64,000 bases of DNA from the NCBI RefSeq assembly GCF_030687715.1, contig NZ_CP117445.1, forward strand, positions 2,414,501 to 2,478,500, written 5' to 3'. The position numbers and the translations under genes are program-made. Source of the stretch: Pseudomonas sp. FP2196. Its GTDB lineage: Bacteria; Pseudomonadota; Gammaproteobacteria; Pseudomonadales; Pseudomonadaceae. The notes under the pieces are model-generated. The model saw only the letters and a list, made by a program, of their open reading frames with translations. It was not told the DNA's origin and made no database searches. Shown one piece after another: positions 53,428 to 62,282 of the stretch (position 1 is the first letter of the stretch; each line of letters begins with the position of its first letter).

Positions 53428-54969
53428 TTGAGCGGCTACGTCCCCAACCCCCCGAAAAACCGTCGCTACGAAGAAGCCAAACCCGTCGATATCCACGCCC
53501 AGCACTGGGCTGAATACGAAAAACACGGCAAAGAACCCGCGCCCGCGCCTGAGAAAATCGGCATCGCGCTGCGGATTGGGGTTTTCTTTGATGGCACAGG
53601 TAACAACGCGAACAACGCCGCCGCTGGTTTGATATGTGGTGCGCATCATCCGATTGCACCCAACGACATCGATGCCAGCTGCAAGCCGTATATGAGCGAT
53701 CCGGACAGCAGTTACGGTAATGACGTTAGTAATGTGAAAAGGCTGAGTGATCTGTATGACGCTCCTGAAGTAGCCGAAGGCGAGGGGCTGCGAAAGCAGG
53801 CATTCCGTATGGTGTATGTCGAAGGTATCGGCACCCGATCAGGTGAAGAAGACAGCACATTGGGAGCTGGCGCCGGGCGTGGCGAAACAGGCGTTGCCGG
53901 GCGCGTTCAATCTTCGTTTGTGCTCATCGAACAACGTATCAATGAAGCAGTGAAAGAAAATCCGGGGAGTGAAATTGTCTCGTTGAGCTTCGACACTTTC
54001 GGATTCAGTCGCGGCGCGGCAGCCGCTCGGCACTTCGCGAATGAGATCGTGCGTGGAAAACAAGGCCCTCTGGGCGAAATCTTTCGCAGCAATTCTGATG
54101 TCTTCAGTTCGTCCTTCGTTGATCAATACCAAAGCGACATAAATATGGGCTTCATCGGTCTGTTCGACACGGTGCCGTCAATTGCTGGCTGGTCCAATTT
54201 GGGCAACATCAAAAGCGCTGTAGCACCAGGTATCAGGCTTTACCTCGACCGACGCTTTTTCACCGATGTTGTCCAACTGGTTGCTCGGGATGAATGCAGA
54301 GGTAATTTTGCCCTCAGTCGCGTGGCGATGGACCATCCAGAAATTGTCCTGCCCGGTGTGCACTCCGATATTGGTGGTGGCTACCTCGAAGAGGCTGAAG
54401 AGTGCGTACTCATCAGCCCAATGCAAACTCTTGAGGTGTCCATTAATACGGATGTCACCACCACATCGATCTACCAGGATGCGGTGAAGGTGAGAAGCCA
54501 GTGGCTAAGCAAAGGCTGGCCCTCCGAAATGCTGGAGATCGTTACACCACCGGCACTCCTGATGCCAATCGACCCGCAAGATCGATTGGGTCCACGCGTT
54601 AAGCGAGTCTATGCTGCCTTGCAGCTAAAACGGCCGGTGAGCGGAATGCTGGCTAGAGTTTGCCTGCGCGTAATGCATCAACAGGCAAAAGCCAAGGGAG
54701 TGCGTTTCAACGATATTCCCGAGACCCCTGAGTTTGTAATTCCGGCAGAACTTCAATCCATGTGCGATCGATTTGTCTCTGGTGACTACAGCACCACGCT
54801 GGAAGAGGAGCAAATGCTCAAACTCAAGTACATTCATACTTCCGCCAACTGGAACCACCCACTTGGGCGAAGGGATGGAAGTGGCTTGCGGGCGGTATAT
54901 ATCAACGCCCCCACGGCAGATGCAATACGAGTAAAACACCCGCACGTACCTGACTGGACGCTTTGGTAA
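53428..54969 (+). CDS. Tle1-type T6SS phospholipase effector (DUF2235)
   Basis: 513 aa lipase-fold protein. FFDGTGNN at ~53-60 opens the DUF2235 domain. Catalytic triad candidates: Ser194 in GFSRGAAAARHF (GxSxG), Asp247 in GLFDTVPS and His312 in PGVHSDIGGGY, exactly the Tle1 layout. Expected to cleave phospholipids in target cells. The start is TTG (53428), preceded by AACAAGGAA; the conserved domain begins ~45 residues in. No vgrG or PAAR gene is adjacent. The immunity-type gene follows with a TAATG overlap. Coding style is AT-richer than the neighbours, suggesting transfer. Confidence 0.9.
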   Translation: MSGYVPNPPKNRRYEEAKPVDIHAQHWAEYEKHGKEPAPAPEKIGIALRIGVFFDGTGNNANNAAAGLICGAHHPIAPNDIDASCKPYMSDPDSSYGNDVSNVKRLSDLYDAPEVAEGEGLRKQAFRMVYVEGIGTRSGEEDSTLGAGAGRGETGVAGRVQSSFVLIEQRINEAVKENPGSEIVSLSFDTFGFSRGAAAARHFANEIVRGKQGPLGEIFRSNSDVFSSSFVDQYQSDINMGFIGLFDTVPSIAGWSNLGNIKSAVAPGIRLYLDRRFFTDVVQLVARDECRGNFALSRVAMDHPEIVLPGVHSDIGGGYLEEAEECVLISPMQTLEVSINTDVTTTSIYQDAVKVRSQWLSKGWPSEMLEIVTPPALLMPIDPQDRLGPRVKRVYAALQLKRPVSGMLARVCLRVMHQQAKAKGVRFNDIPETPEFVIPAELQSMCDRFVSGDYSTTLEEEQMLKLKYIHTSANWNHPLGRRDGSGLRAVYINAPTADAIRVKHPHVPDWTLW

Positions 54970-55622
54970 TGAAATTATTCGCAACCTTGCTGTGCGCACT
55001 GTTTGTTGCTGGTTGTCACGCTGACCCCTTGTCAGCAAAAAACGACCCCAAATCGCCATGGTGGGAACTCGGCTTTACCGAGCCTCGCTATATGAAAGTC
55101 TGGGTTGAGGACACCTCCGTCGAAGACATCAAAGGAAAGACGCTCCTGCACACCGGCGGCGGATCCGCTTCTGGCGGACAGCCAGAAGACGGAACGGAGT
55201 CTGCGCGAGGCTGGCACGGCTTGGGCAGCTCCGCAAAAGCGGTGGTGGGTGCTGATCTCCCCAAACGAATCTTCGTTCGCTGGCAATCCATCGTAGAGCC
55301 TCAAACCTATAGTGTTTGGATCGATATACCCGAAGAAGCCAGGCAATTGATGCTGACTTCGGTCAACCAGCGCTGCTCGAAAACGCCAGAGAAAAGAGCT
55401 ACCTATATTTCTTCGGTTTATCTGGGCTTGGCCCCCGGTGGCATCGTACAAGTTTGGGTAAGAGACTCATGTCACCACCCGGTCGTAGTGGCGAAAGCAA
55501 AGGCTGAAATCGAGCCGTTGGGGCCGAGTCAGGGGAAAACGCAGGGAAGATATGCTTATCCAGTCAGTGAAAAGTCCAAGCGTTATATCGAGAAGTGGGG
55601 CATTCCTTACGGTAGTTGGTAA
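54969..55622 (+). CDS. DUF2931 lipoprotein, probable Tli1 immunity protein
   Basis: 217 aa. Signal peptide with lipobox LFVAGC, so a periplasm-facing lipoprotein. The DUF2931 features are WWELGFTEPRYMKVWVEDTSV, PKRIFVRWQSIVEPQTYSVWIDIP and KWGIPYGSW. Such lipoproteins neutralise Tle1 lipases. Start overlaps the effector stop (TAATG), so the two are made in step. The ATG at 54969 is preferred over one two codons earlier. Confidence 0.88.
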   Translation: MKLFATLLCALFVAGCHADPLSAKNDPKSPWWELGFTEPRYMKVWVEDTSVEDIKGKTLLHTGGGSASGGQPEDGTESARGWHGLGSSAKAVVGADLPKRIFVRWQSIVEPQTYSVWIDIPEEARQLMLTSVNQRCSKTPEKRATYISSVYLGLAPGGIVQVWVRDSCHHPVVVAKAKAEIEPLGPSQGKTQGRYAYPVSEKSKRYIEKWGIPYGSW

Positions 55623-55884
55623 GCGGTAAGCCAATGAAGCTAAGCATCACTTTGCTTCTGAGAGCCAGTTCCGCTGGGCTGGCGCGACCCAACGCCCAGG
55701 CGTTTGATCATTGCCGCTTCAACCGGAGTACTTGCTTGCAAACCGGCATAAATCACGTTCGGTGGCTTGTGCGGACGCATTACTGCGCCAGCGAATGCCG
55801 AACTTTGCTCGCTAGAACAGTTTGCGATTCCAGGGATAATGCCTGGCCAACTTGATGGGCTGGCCAGGTCCTCAGAGATGAAGG
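55623..55884. other. Intergenic, possible remnant of a second lipoprotein gene
   Basis: 12 bp after the immunity gene stop a frame opens with MKLSITLLLRASSAGL, signal-peptide-like, and then runs into sequence without family features. It may be the start of a lost second immunity gene. The rest, up to 55884, shows no supported gene. Confidence 0.35.
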
Positions 55885-56340
55885 CTATCTAACTGCGACC
55901 ACAAGCTCCATTTCAAGAAGCCCATTACTCGGCAACCCAGCGACACCCAAAGCTGAGCGGGCATGGCGTCCGTGCTCGCCGAACACGTCTACCAACAACC
56001 GCGAAGCTTCGTCGAGAATTTTCGAGTAGTTCTGATAACCGTCTTCGGCGTACACGAAGCCACGCACGAAGAGAATACGCTCAACGTTATTCAGGTCTCC
56101 CACCGCCTGTTCGAGCGCGCTCAAGGCACGTAATACGCAGGTCCGGGCCGCTAGTGCCAAGATCTCATCAGATGTACCGACGCGTGCCGGTCCCGTGATT
56201 ACGCTAGCGGCCAGCCGACACACCTGTCCGCTGACGTACGCCACGCCGTTGTAAACCACCACCGGCACATAGTCGCCTTGGGGAACCGGTGCCTCGGGCA
56301 ATCGGAGATCCAGAGCTTTCAGCTTTTCTCGCACGCTCAT
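55885..56340 (-). CDS. RidA family (YjgF) protein
   Basis: 151 aa. Imine/enamine deaminase fold: YNGVAYVSGQVCR at ~32-44, and HARSALGVAGLPSNGLLEMELVVA at the end, containing the conserved Arg and Glu of active RidA proteins. Longer than archetypal RidA (~128). Start at MSVREKLKAL, overlapping the PhzF stop (ATGA). Last gene of the ABC-PhzF-RidA operon; it probably hydrolyses an enamine intermediate of the imported compound. Confidence 0.88.
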   Translation of the reverse strand: MSVREKLKALDLRLPEAPVPQGDYVPVVVYNGVAYVSGQVCRLAASVITGPARVGTSDEILALAARTCVLRALSALEQAVGDLNNVERILFVRGFVYAEDGYQNYSKILDEASRLLVDVFGEHGRHARSALGVAGLPSNGLLEMELVVAVR

Positions 56341-57221
56341 ACAGTGATCTCTGCAAAACTTACTGTACCGCCGAGCCAGCAACCCTGAACCTGACCCTCT
56401 GTATCCCGCCGAAAGCGCAACGAAATCTCAGAGGGGCGGCCCATTGCCCAGCCCTGGCGAACCCGGACAGGACGCTCGTCTGCGGTGACCAAGCCGTTTT
56501 CCAACAGTCCAAAAGCCAGTGCGGCTGCGGCGATGCCGGTGGCTGCGTCTTCGGGATACCCAGAGGATTTAGGGAACTGCCGCGCATTGAATTGCCGGGC
56601 GTCAAGATCTGATGGCGCGTAGGGATACAAACCGGTCGAACCGATCCTTTCGCACAATTGCTCAACTCGGCGAAAATCTGGTTTCAAACCATCCAGCACC
56701 TCAACGCTTTTGAGTGGAATCAGGGTTTTGATTCGACTGGTGGCGGCATTCTGAATCGGCAGGGGAGCCAGTTCATTGGAACTGATGCCCAAGACCGAAA
56801 GGATATCCGCCTCGACGTCCAGTGCCGAAAGCGTTTCGACTTGGCCTTTAGGCTGGGTGATTTCGACTTTCACTGCTTCGGAGCCGTTGCGCGACACCCG
56901 TGCTTCTACGCGACCGCTCAGGGTCCAGATCGAGAGTTGATCCTTGGATAGCATCCCCAACTGATCCAGCAACCACACAGCACCAACTGTGGCATGTCCG
57001 CACATTTCCATTTCGTGGTTAGGTACCCAGAAGCGAAAGGCATAGTCGTAATCGGTGCCAACAGGCGGCGAGCATACGAAGCCGCATTCATGGCCATACG
57101 TCTTGGCTACAGCCTGCATATCTGTCCCGCTCATGCCATCGGCACAGGCCACGGTAGGTGCCGGATTGCCGCCATTGCGGGCGGCAGGGAAGACGTTGAC
57201 CATGTGAACTTCTGGTCTCAT
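56337..57221 (-). CDS. PhzF family isomerase
   Basis: 294 aa, diaminopimelate-epimerase-like fold. Catalytic Glu45 (YGHECGFVC) lies at the same number as in PhzF; MCGHATVGAVWLL and SGYPEDAATGIAAAALA are family motifs. Real PhzF acts in phenazine synthesis, but there are no other phz genes here, so this member isomerises some other substrate. Its stop and start overlap both neighbours by 4 bp. Confidence 0.9.
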   Translation of the reverse strand: MRPEVHMVNVFPAARNGGNPAPTVACADGMSGTDMQAVAKTYGHECGFVCSPPVGTDYDYAFRFWVPNHEMEMCGHATVGAVWLLDQLGMLSKDQLSIWTLSGRVEARVSRNGSEAVKVEITQPKGQVETLSALDVEADILSVLGISSNELAPLPIQNAATSRIKTLIPLKSVEVLDGLKPDFRRVEQLCERIGSTGLYPYAPSDLDARQFNARQFPKSSGYPEDAATGIAAAALAFGLLENGLVTADERPVRVRQGWAMGRPSEISLRFRRDTEGQVQGCWLGGTVSFAEITV

Positions 57222-58264
57222 TTCGTAACTCCTTGAGCGTCCGATAAAACCGGTGTAGCCGCGTCGACGATTGCATTGGTGAACACCGCTTTCGGGTCGA
57301 GGCTGACCGGCTCGGCCTCAACGGCATTCATGAAACTGATGTTTTTTTCGATGCCCGACAATTCGACCCTTGGTGTGGCCGGGTAAGACGGCAATGAAGC
57401 TGTCCATGCCGCATCGAAAATCGCTGCGCCGGTGTGGGCGAAATACGGCCGCACGGCTTCACGGGCCTTGCCTGGATCTGTTGCAATCAGATGCTCGGCA
57501 CGCCACAGGGCTTTAACCATTTTGCGCGCGGTATCGCTGTTGCTGAGCAACCAGTCTTCCCGAGCGATCATCGCGGTGAACAGAAAGCCATTAAGCGGCT
57601 GGTATTCACCTTTGGCCAAATCCATTAGCACAAAGCCGCCTTGCTTCTCGGCCGTCGTGGTGGTGGGTGGCGACAGGGAAAAACCGTTAATACTTCCCTG
57701 GGAGAAGGCAGCAAGCATGTTCGGCGCCCCACCAATCGGCATTATGGTCATGTCCCTGTCCGGACTTAGACCTGCGTTCTTGGCTAAATAGCGCACTACC
57801 ATGTCGGTAGTACTGCCTGGGCCGGTGACACCGATTTTCAGGCCTTTTAAGGCTTGGGCACGGGCAGCCAACGGTGATGTTGCGGAGACGCCGGCCTTCT
57901 TCGCGGAATCAGCATCAACCACTACGGTGCTGCCAAATTGAGTCTGTACCGATGCGAACGCCTGTACATTTTGTCCCTTGGAACGTGCGCGAATCGCTAC
58001 CGCAGGCAAGCCGACGTAAGCATCAGCATCACGCCCGAGTACGGCTGTAAGCGCTGCGGAACCACCTTTTTGAAAGACGATTACTTCGATGTCGAGACCT
58101 TCTTCGGCGAAGTAGCCAAGCTTCTGCGCGACATAAATCGGCACATATAAAAAGCCTTCACTGGGAAACGCCAGTTTGACCTTAGTCAACTGAGCGGCCT
58201 GAGTCGTGAAGCCACAAAGCAACAAACTGGCGAATGCAGCCGCCGTCACGAAACGTTTGAACAT
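57218..58264 (-). CDS. ABC transporter substrate-binding protein (NMT1/SsuA-like)
   Basis: 348 aa. Signal peptide ~1-24 (ends TQAA). The mature protein has VKLAFPSEGFLYVPIYVAQKLGYFAEEGLDIEV, typical of the SsuA/TauA/ThiY class of binding proteins, then LKGLKIGVTGPGSTTDMVVRYL. It might bind a sulfonate, pyrimidine or other small organic acid; the ligand is not known. Start MFKRFVT chosen at 58264. Third gene of the operon. Confidence 0.9.
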   Translation of the reverse strand: MFKRFVTAAAFASLLLCGFTTQAAQLTKVKLAFPSEGFLYVPIYVAQKLGYFAEEGLDIEVIVFQKGGSAALTAVLGRDADAYVGLPAVAIRARSKGQNVQAFASVQTQFGSTVVVDADSAKKAGVSATSPLAARAQALKGLKIGVTGPGSTTDMVVRYLAKNAGLSPDRDMTIMPIGGAPNMLAAFSQGSINGFSLSPPTTTTAEKQGGFVLMDLAKGEYQPLNGFLFTAMIAREDWLLSNSDTARKMVKALWRAEHLIATDPGKAREAVRPYFAHTGAAIFDAAWTASLPSYPATPRVELSGIEKNISFMNAVEAEPVSLDPKAVFTNAIVDAATPVLSDAQGVTK

Positions 58265-58298
58265 GATGAGCACTCCGGATATTCAATCGGGTGGATTT

Positions 58299-59063
58299 TC
58301 AGACTGCCTCTTCACGCTCGGCGTCATTGGCTTTCCACGGCATCAACCGGCGTTCTGCCAGTTTCACCGCGGTATTGAGGATCAACGCTAAAGCAATAAT
58401 GCCCACAAGTGCGGCGAACACTCCGGCGGTGTCGAATTGCGACGCCGCATCGGAAAGCAAATAGCCGAGGCCGCGATTGGCGGCGATGATTTCGCCGACC
58501 AGCGCTCCGATCAGTGCGTACGGCACCGACAACCGCAACCCGGTAAAAACCCAGGTGAATGCCGATGGGATCACCACCATGCTAAGAAGATCACGCTCAC
58601 GTGCCCCCATTAACCGCAGGATGGTCAGTTGCTCTCGAGACACGTTGCGCACACCGCTGTAGGTGTTGAGAAACACCAGGAAGAACACCACCGCTGCGGT
58701 CAGGATGACCTTCATCGGCAGGCCAATACCGAACCAAAGGATGAACAATGGCGCGAGTGCTACTTTTGGCAGGCTGTAGAGCGCCGTGAGGAACGGGTCG
58801 AGAATGTCGGCCAAAACTTTAGCCCGCCCCAGCAGTAAACCAGCAGCCAGACCCGCCACCGAGCCGAAGAAGAAACCGAGGACCGCTTCTAATGTGGTGA
58901 TCCCCGCATGGTAGAAAAACACTCCGTTTAGCAGGATTTTCCACAAACTTGCCGCTACGGCTGAGGGCCGACTTATGAAGAACTCCACACCGAACCAGCG
59001 GGAAATGCTTTCCCACAGCACCATCAGGAACACGAGGAACAACAAGCGATAGACCTGAATCAT
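58299..59063 (-). CDS. ABC transporter permease (SsuC-like)
   Basis: 254 aa, about six transmembrane helices. BPD-type loop EAA...G equivalent: LMGARERDLLSMVVIPSAFTWVFTGLRLSVPYALIGALVGEI. Starts with an overlap of 4 bp with the ATPase stop. Inner membrane. Confidence 0.9.
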   Translation of the reverse strand: MIQVYRLLFLVFLMVLWESISRWFGVEFFISRPSAVAASLWKILLNGVFFYHAGITTLEAVLGFFFGSVAGLAAGLLLGRAKVLADILDPFLTALYSLPKVALAPLFILWFGIGLPMKVILTAAVVFFLVFLNTYSGVRNVSREQLTILRLMGARERDLLSMVVIPSAFTWVFTGLRLSVPYALIGALVGEIIAANRGLGYLLSDAASQFDTAGVFAALVGIIALALILNTAVKLAERRLMPWKANDAEREEAV

Positions 59064-59878
59064 AAGGCCTCCAGGGAGTGGGCCAGCGAGGATGGATCGG
59101 CGGCACCGGCGATGTCCGGGGCCAGGCGTTGCCAGAGGGCGGCGCAGAGTTCGAGGTAGTGCGGATCAGAGCGCAGTTGCACGAGGTTGCGCGGCTGCGG
59201 CAGCGAGACGTCGAGCACGTGATCAATGGTCCCGGGACGCCCGGCAAACACCACGCAGCGGTCGGCCAGCGCGACCGCCTCGTCGACATCGTGGGTGACG
59301 AACAACACGGTTTTCTTTAGTTTTTTGCACAGCCGCAACAACTCGGTTTGCAGGGTCAGGCGCATCTGCGCATCGAGGGCGCCGAAGGGTTCGTCCATTA
59401 GCAACGTCTCGGGGTCGCTAGCCAGCAGGCGGGCCATGGCCGCGCGTTTACGCATGCCGCCGGATAACTGATTTGGGTAGCTGGCGCCAAAACCAGTCAA
59501 GCCGACCAGAGCCAACAGCTCCTCGACTCTCTCCTGAATTTCTTGCTTGCCGAGACGGCGGATCTGTAGCGGCACGGCAATGTTGCCAGCCACCGTGCGC
59601 CAAGGCAGCAAGTGGTCGGCCTGAGTCATATAACCGACACGCGTGTTGACGCCTTTGACCTCTGCGCCATCGTAGTGAACCCGGCCTTCGGTAGGGCCAA
59701 ACAGCCCAGCGGTCATGTTCAGCAAGGTGGACTTGCCGCAGCCCGAAGGGCCTACCAAAGTGATGATTTCGCCACGCTGAATCTCTAGCGACACGTTTCG
59801 CACAGCTACAAATTGACGCCCGTCGACCTTAAAGCTCTTTTGCACGTCAGCAAAACTGATGAATGGTTCTCGCCTCAC
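59060..59878 (-). CDS. ABC transporter ATPase (SsuB/TauB-like)
   Basis: 272 aa. Walker A GPSGCGKST (~39), signature LSGGMRKRAAMAR, Walker B TLLMDEPFGALD and switch His VTHDVDEA. Typical of the nitrate/sulfonate/taurine class. First gene of the operon ABC-permease-binding protein-PhzF-RidA, downstream of the AraC gene on the same strand with a 115-bp gap. Confidence 0.93.
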   Translation of the reverse strand: MRREPFISFADVQKSFKVDGRQFVAVRNVSLEIQRGEIITLVGPSGCGKSTLLNMTAGLFGPTEGRVHYDGAEVKGVNTRVGYMTQADHLLPWRTVAGNIAVPLQIRRLGKQEIQERVEELLALVGLTGFGASYPNQLSGGMRKRAAMARLLASDPETLLMDEPFGALDAQMRLTLQTELLRLCKKLKKTVLFVTHDVDEAVALADRCVVFAGRPGTIDHVLDVSLPQPRNLVQLRSDPHYLELCAALWQRLAPDIAGAADPSSLAHSLEAL

Positions 59879-59993
59879 GGCCCTGTCCTCTTGTTGGTTT
59901 GGCAGAGCTTCAGGATGCAGGGTGGGGAAAATCGCGGCGCACGAGATCGGGCCTGATCATGTGCGGAATCGGGCCATGGACTATCGGGAGAGT

Positions 59994-60806
59994 TTAACGG
60001 TTGGCGTTTCGGCGGAACTCGTCAGGCGAGCAACCCAGTACGCGTCGGAAAACGTGGGCCAGATGGGAAGGAGATTCGTAGCCGACACTGTTGGCAACCT
60101 CCAGCACCGACATGCGCGTGTGCTGCAATAGGTTTTTCACCCGTTCCAGTCGTATGCGTTGAACGTAGGCCAAAACTGATTCACCAGTGTGCTGGGCAAA
60201 AAGGCGAGTGAGGTGGCGTCGTGAAACATGGAAGGCCTTAGCGATATCGTCCAGCCCCGGGGACTGTTCAAGGTTGCCATCCAAGTAGCGCTGGATATCA
60301 CGTACCAGTGCCGCGCCATGACGTTCTGTCAAAGAGCGTTGTAGGCTCGGTTGGCTCAGGGAAATTGCGAGGCATTCGAGCAATAACAGGTGATCTGTCT
60401 GGGTAATTTGTCTGCGTCGATCCACGTAATGATCCGGCTGACTGAACGCCTTTTTCGCAAGCAACAGATGGTGTAGAGGTGGGGATGCGTGCCAGATGCC
60501 CAGCGTCGGCACCCGCAATAAACGATTGGCATCGCCGGACAGATCACGCAGGGCGTATCCCATGTAATCAGGGTCGACATAAAACGCAACGTGACCCTGA
60601 CTAGTAGTCATTGACGAAGATGAGTGGCTCCATTGTGGCGGCACCAACACGAACTGACGATCTATCACCGATGTTGAGCGGCCGCTCTCTTCGTCCCTGA
60701 AGCGCAATAAGCCATGCTCCGGAACCATGAGCATAAACTCATCATGCTCATGGGCGCCGGTTTCGTAGGCACCGTTCGAATTAAAGACGCTGTAGATTTC
60801 ACGCAT
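59994..60806 (-). CDS. AraC family regulator of the ABC-PhzF-RidA operon
   Basis: 270 aa. N-terminal cupin sensor (AHEHDEFMLMVPEHGLLRF, ~18-36) and C-terminal tandem HTH (AKAFHVSRRHLTRLFAQHTGES, VANSVGYESPSHLAHVFRR). It is upstream of the transport operon and probably activates it in response to the imported compound. Confidence 0.88.
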   Translation of the reverse strand: MREIYSVFNSNGAYETGAHEHDEFMLMVPEHGLLRFRDEESGRSTSVIDRQFVLVPPQWSHSSSSMTTSQGHVAFYVDPDYMGYALRDLSGDANRLLRVPTLGIWHASPPLHHLLLAKKAFSQPDHYVDRRRQITQTDHLLLLECLAISLSQPSLQRSLTERHGAALVRDIQRYLDGNLEQSPGLDDIAKAFHVSRRHLTRLFAQHTGESVLAYVQRIRLERVKNLLQHTRMSVLEVANSVGYESPSHLAHVFRRVLGCSPDEFRRNANR

Positions 60807-61251
60807 TGGCTACACCACATCACGCCATTCGGATCATCAGCATTAATACGCTGCGGTGAGGGAAACCTCAAGATTGAAAGGGATGGGTGGCCCGACGGGT
60901 CACGTAATTGGCTATACGAGTTACACCAATAACGGCACGTGTTATCGGATCAGTCGTGGGACGCGGTTCGACTTGCCAGCAGGGGTATTGCCTAGAGTCA
61001 GGATTTGATCTGCGGACCCAGCAATAAAACCGTGCAGGTCTTCCTGAGCAGAATCGATGTCCGTGACTAATGACTTCCAGATCGGCGGATGGCAGCTAAT
61101 CGCCGTTTTCTGCCTCTCGCCAAGGGCAGTAATCGGCCATAAGAAGCCGGTCGATCCAGTCATTTCCAAGGATAGCGGGATTGTGCAATCTATTGTTTGA
61201 GAGTGAGCCTCTCTATAGGCTATCGACCCATTTGCTTACGGAATCTCTTAC
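60807..61251. other. Intergenic, possible decayed gene
   Basis: About 440 bp, AT-richer than the chromosome around it. A minus-strand frame (61169-60942, ends PAGKSNRVPRLIR) lacks a good start and is not recognised. CCTCTCTATAGGCTATC before 61252 may be part of the promoter of the next gene. I see nothing else. Confidence 0.4.
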
Positions 61252-61635
61252 ATGGATGCAAATTCTGTAATCGCCAGAAATTTCGTTGGGTGCGAAGCGT
61301 TCGAAGACGCTTCGTTCATTGGACGATTGCACGAAGCAGAAATCTGGGATCACGACGAATACTGGTTACTGGAGTGGGCGTTGTACCAACTTGCAACAGA
61401 AGCGAGCTTCAGCCTAACGCTCTTTCAGCGAGTGTTTGAAATATTTAGCTATAGCTTTCTGCTGTTTGGATGCCACCTCGATCGCAAGGATGGCTTCAAG
61501 ATCCGCAACCTCAAAAGAAACCAGGTTTACGATTATCGTGAAAGATTCAAGATGGTTTTCGAAGGCTTCTTCGCAGGAAAAATGCCGGCACCAACTCGCT
61601 TTGACGAAGCCAATCCGTGGCTCGTAGAGCGTTAA
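61252..61635 (+). CDS. Imm41-like immunity protein, orphan
   Basis: 127 aa soluble protein. IARNFVGCEAFEDASFIGRLHEAEIWDHDEYWLLEWAL at ~7-44 and YRERFKMVFEGFFAGKMPAP near the C-terminus match my memory of the Imm41 family from polymorphic toxin loci. No toxin gene lies beside it in this window, so it may be an orphan defending against a neighbour's toxin or a relic of a displaced cassette. Lower GC than the flanks. Confidence 0.7.
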   Translation: MDANSVIARNFVGCEAFEDASFIGRLHEAEIWDHDEYWLLEWALYQLATEASFSLTLFQRVFEIFSYSFLLFGCHLDRKDGFKIRNLKRNQVYDYRERFKMVFEGFFAGKMPAPTRFDEANPWLVER

Positions 61636-61683
61636 TTTGATGCCTGTACGGGGATTGATAGCGGCGAACGTCTGAGGGGAAAA

Positions 61684-62088
61684 ATGCAAATGGACCGCCT
61701 GCTGAAGAAGCGGCAACTGAATGTGCAGGAACAGAATGCTGTAACTGCCGATCGCCTGATGAAAACCGCAAGATTCTGGCGTGATGCCGGCGTTCCCGAT
61801 GCCTTGGCACGTTTTGGCGAGAGCCAAGGCATTGATTGGTCAGAAACCGTCGTACTTGATCTTGAGATCGACTTTCCCGGAATGCCACGCCTTTATGGCT
61901 TGATACTCAATCAAGCGGAACGGTTCATCGCGTTTCAAATTGAGACGGACAGTGATCATCAACATGTTGAATCTGTGAGCCAATGGGAGGACGTGTCCGC
62001 TCATCAGAACTATACGGTCTCACAGAGAGGTACTGGCAAAGGCTTTGCGGTGATTGCTTTACAGGTGATGTGTGAAGTTCTTGCGTAG
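61684..62088 (+). CDS. Hypothetical protein next to the immunity gene
   Basis: 134 aa, soluble, no signal. MQMDRLLKKRQLNVQEQNAVTADRLMKTA begins helical; VVLDLEIDFPGMPRLYGLILNQAERFIAFQIETDSD is beta-rich. GAGGGGAA before the ATG supports translation. Not recognised. Size and position after an Imm41-like gene suggest a second immunity-type protein, but this is inference. Confidence 0.6.
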   Translation: MQMDRLLKKRQLNVQEQNAVTADRLMKTARFWRDAGVPDALARFGESQGIDWSETVVLDLEIDFPGMPRLYGLILNQAERFIAFQIETDSDHQHVESVSQWEDVSAHQNYTVSQRGTGKGFAVIALQVMCEVLA

Positions 62089-62282
62089 CGACAGGCCCCG
62101 ATTGTCACGCAAAGGATTTAAAAGTGATGCGTCCCTGATTGTTAACAGCAGGGCTGGCGACAGGCAATTATTGGCCGATACCAGTCCTTCATGATCGGCT
62201 GCTTATTATTGGCGGAATCTGGTTCTCCCTTGATTTCGCACCTGTTCAACCTTTGCCAGATCTACTGAATCTCTTTATGAAG
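62089..62282. other. Intergenic, nothing recognised
   Basis: 194 bp between convergent genes; no terminator with a clear U run was found. Confidence 0.35.
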
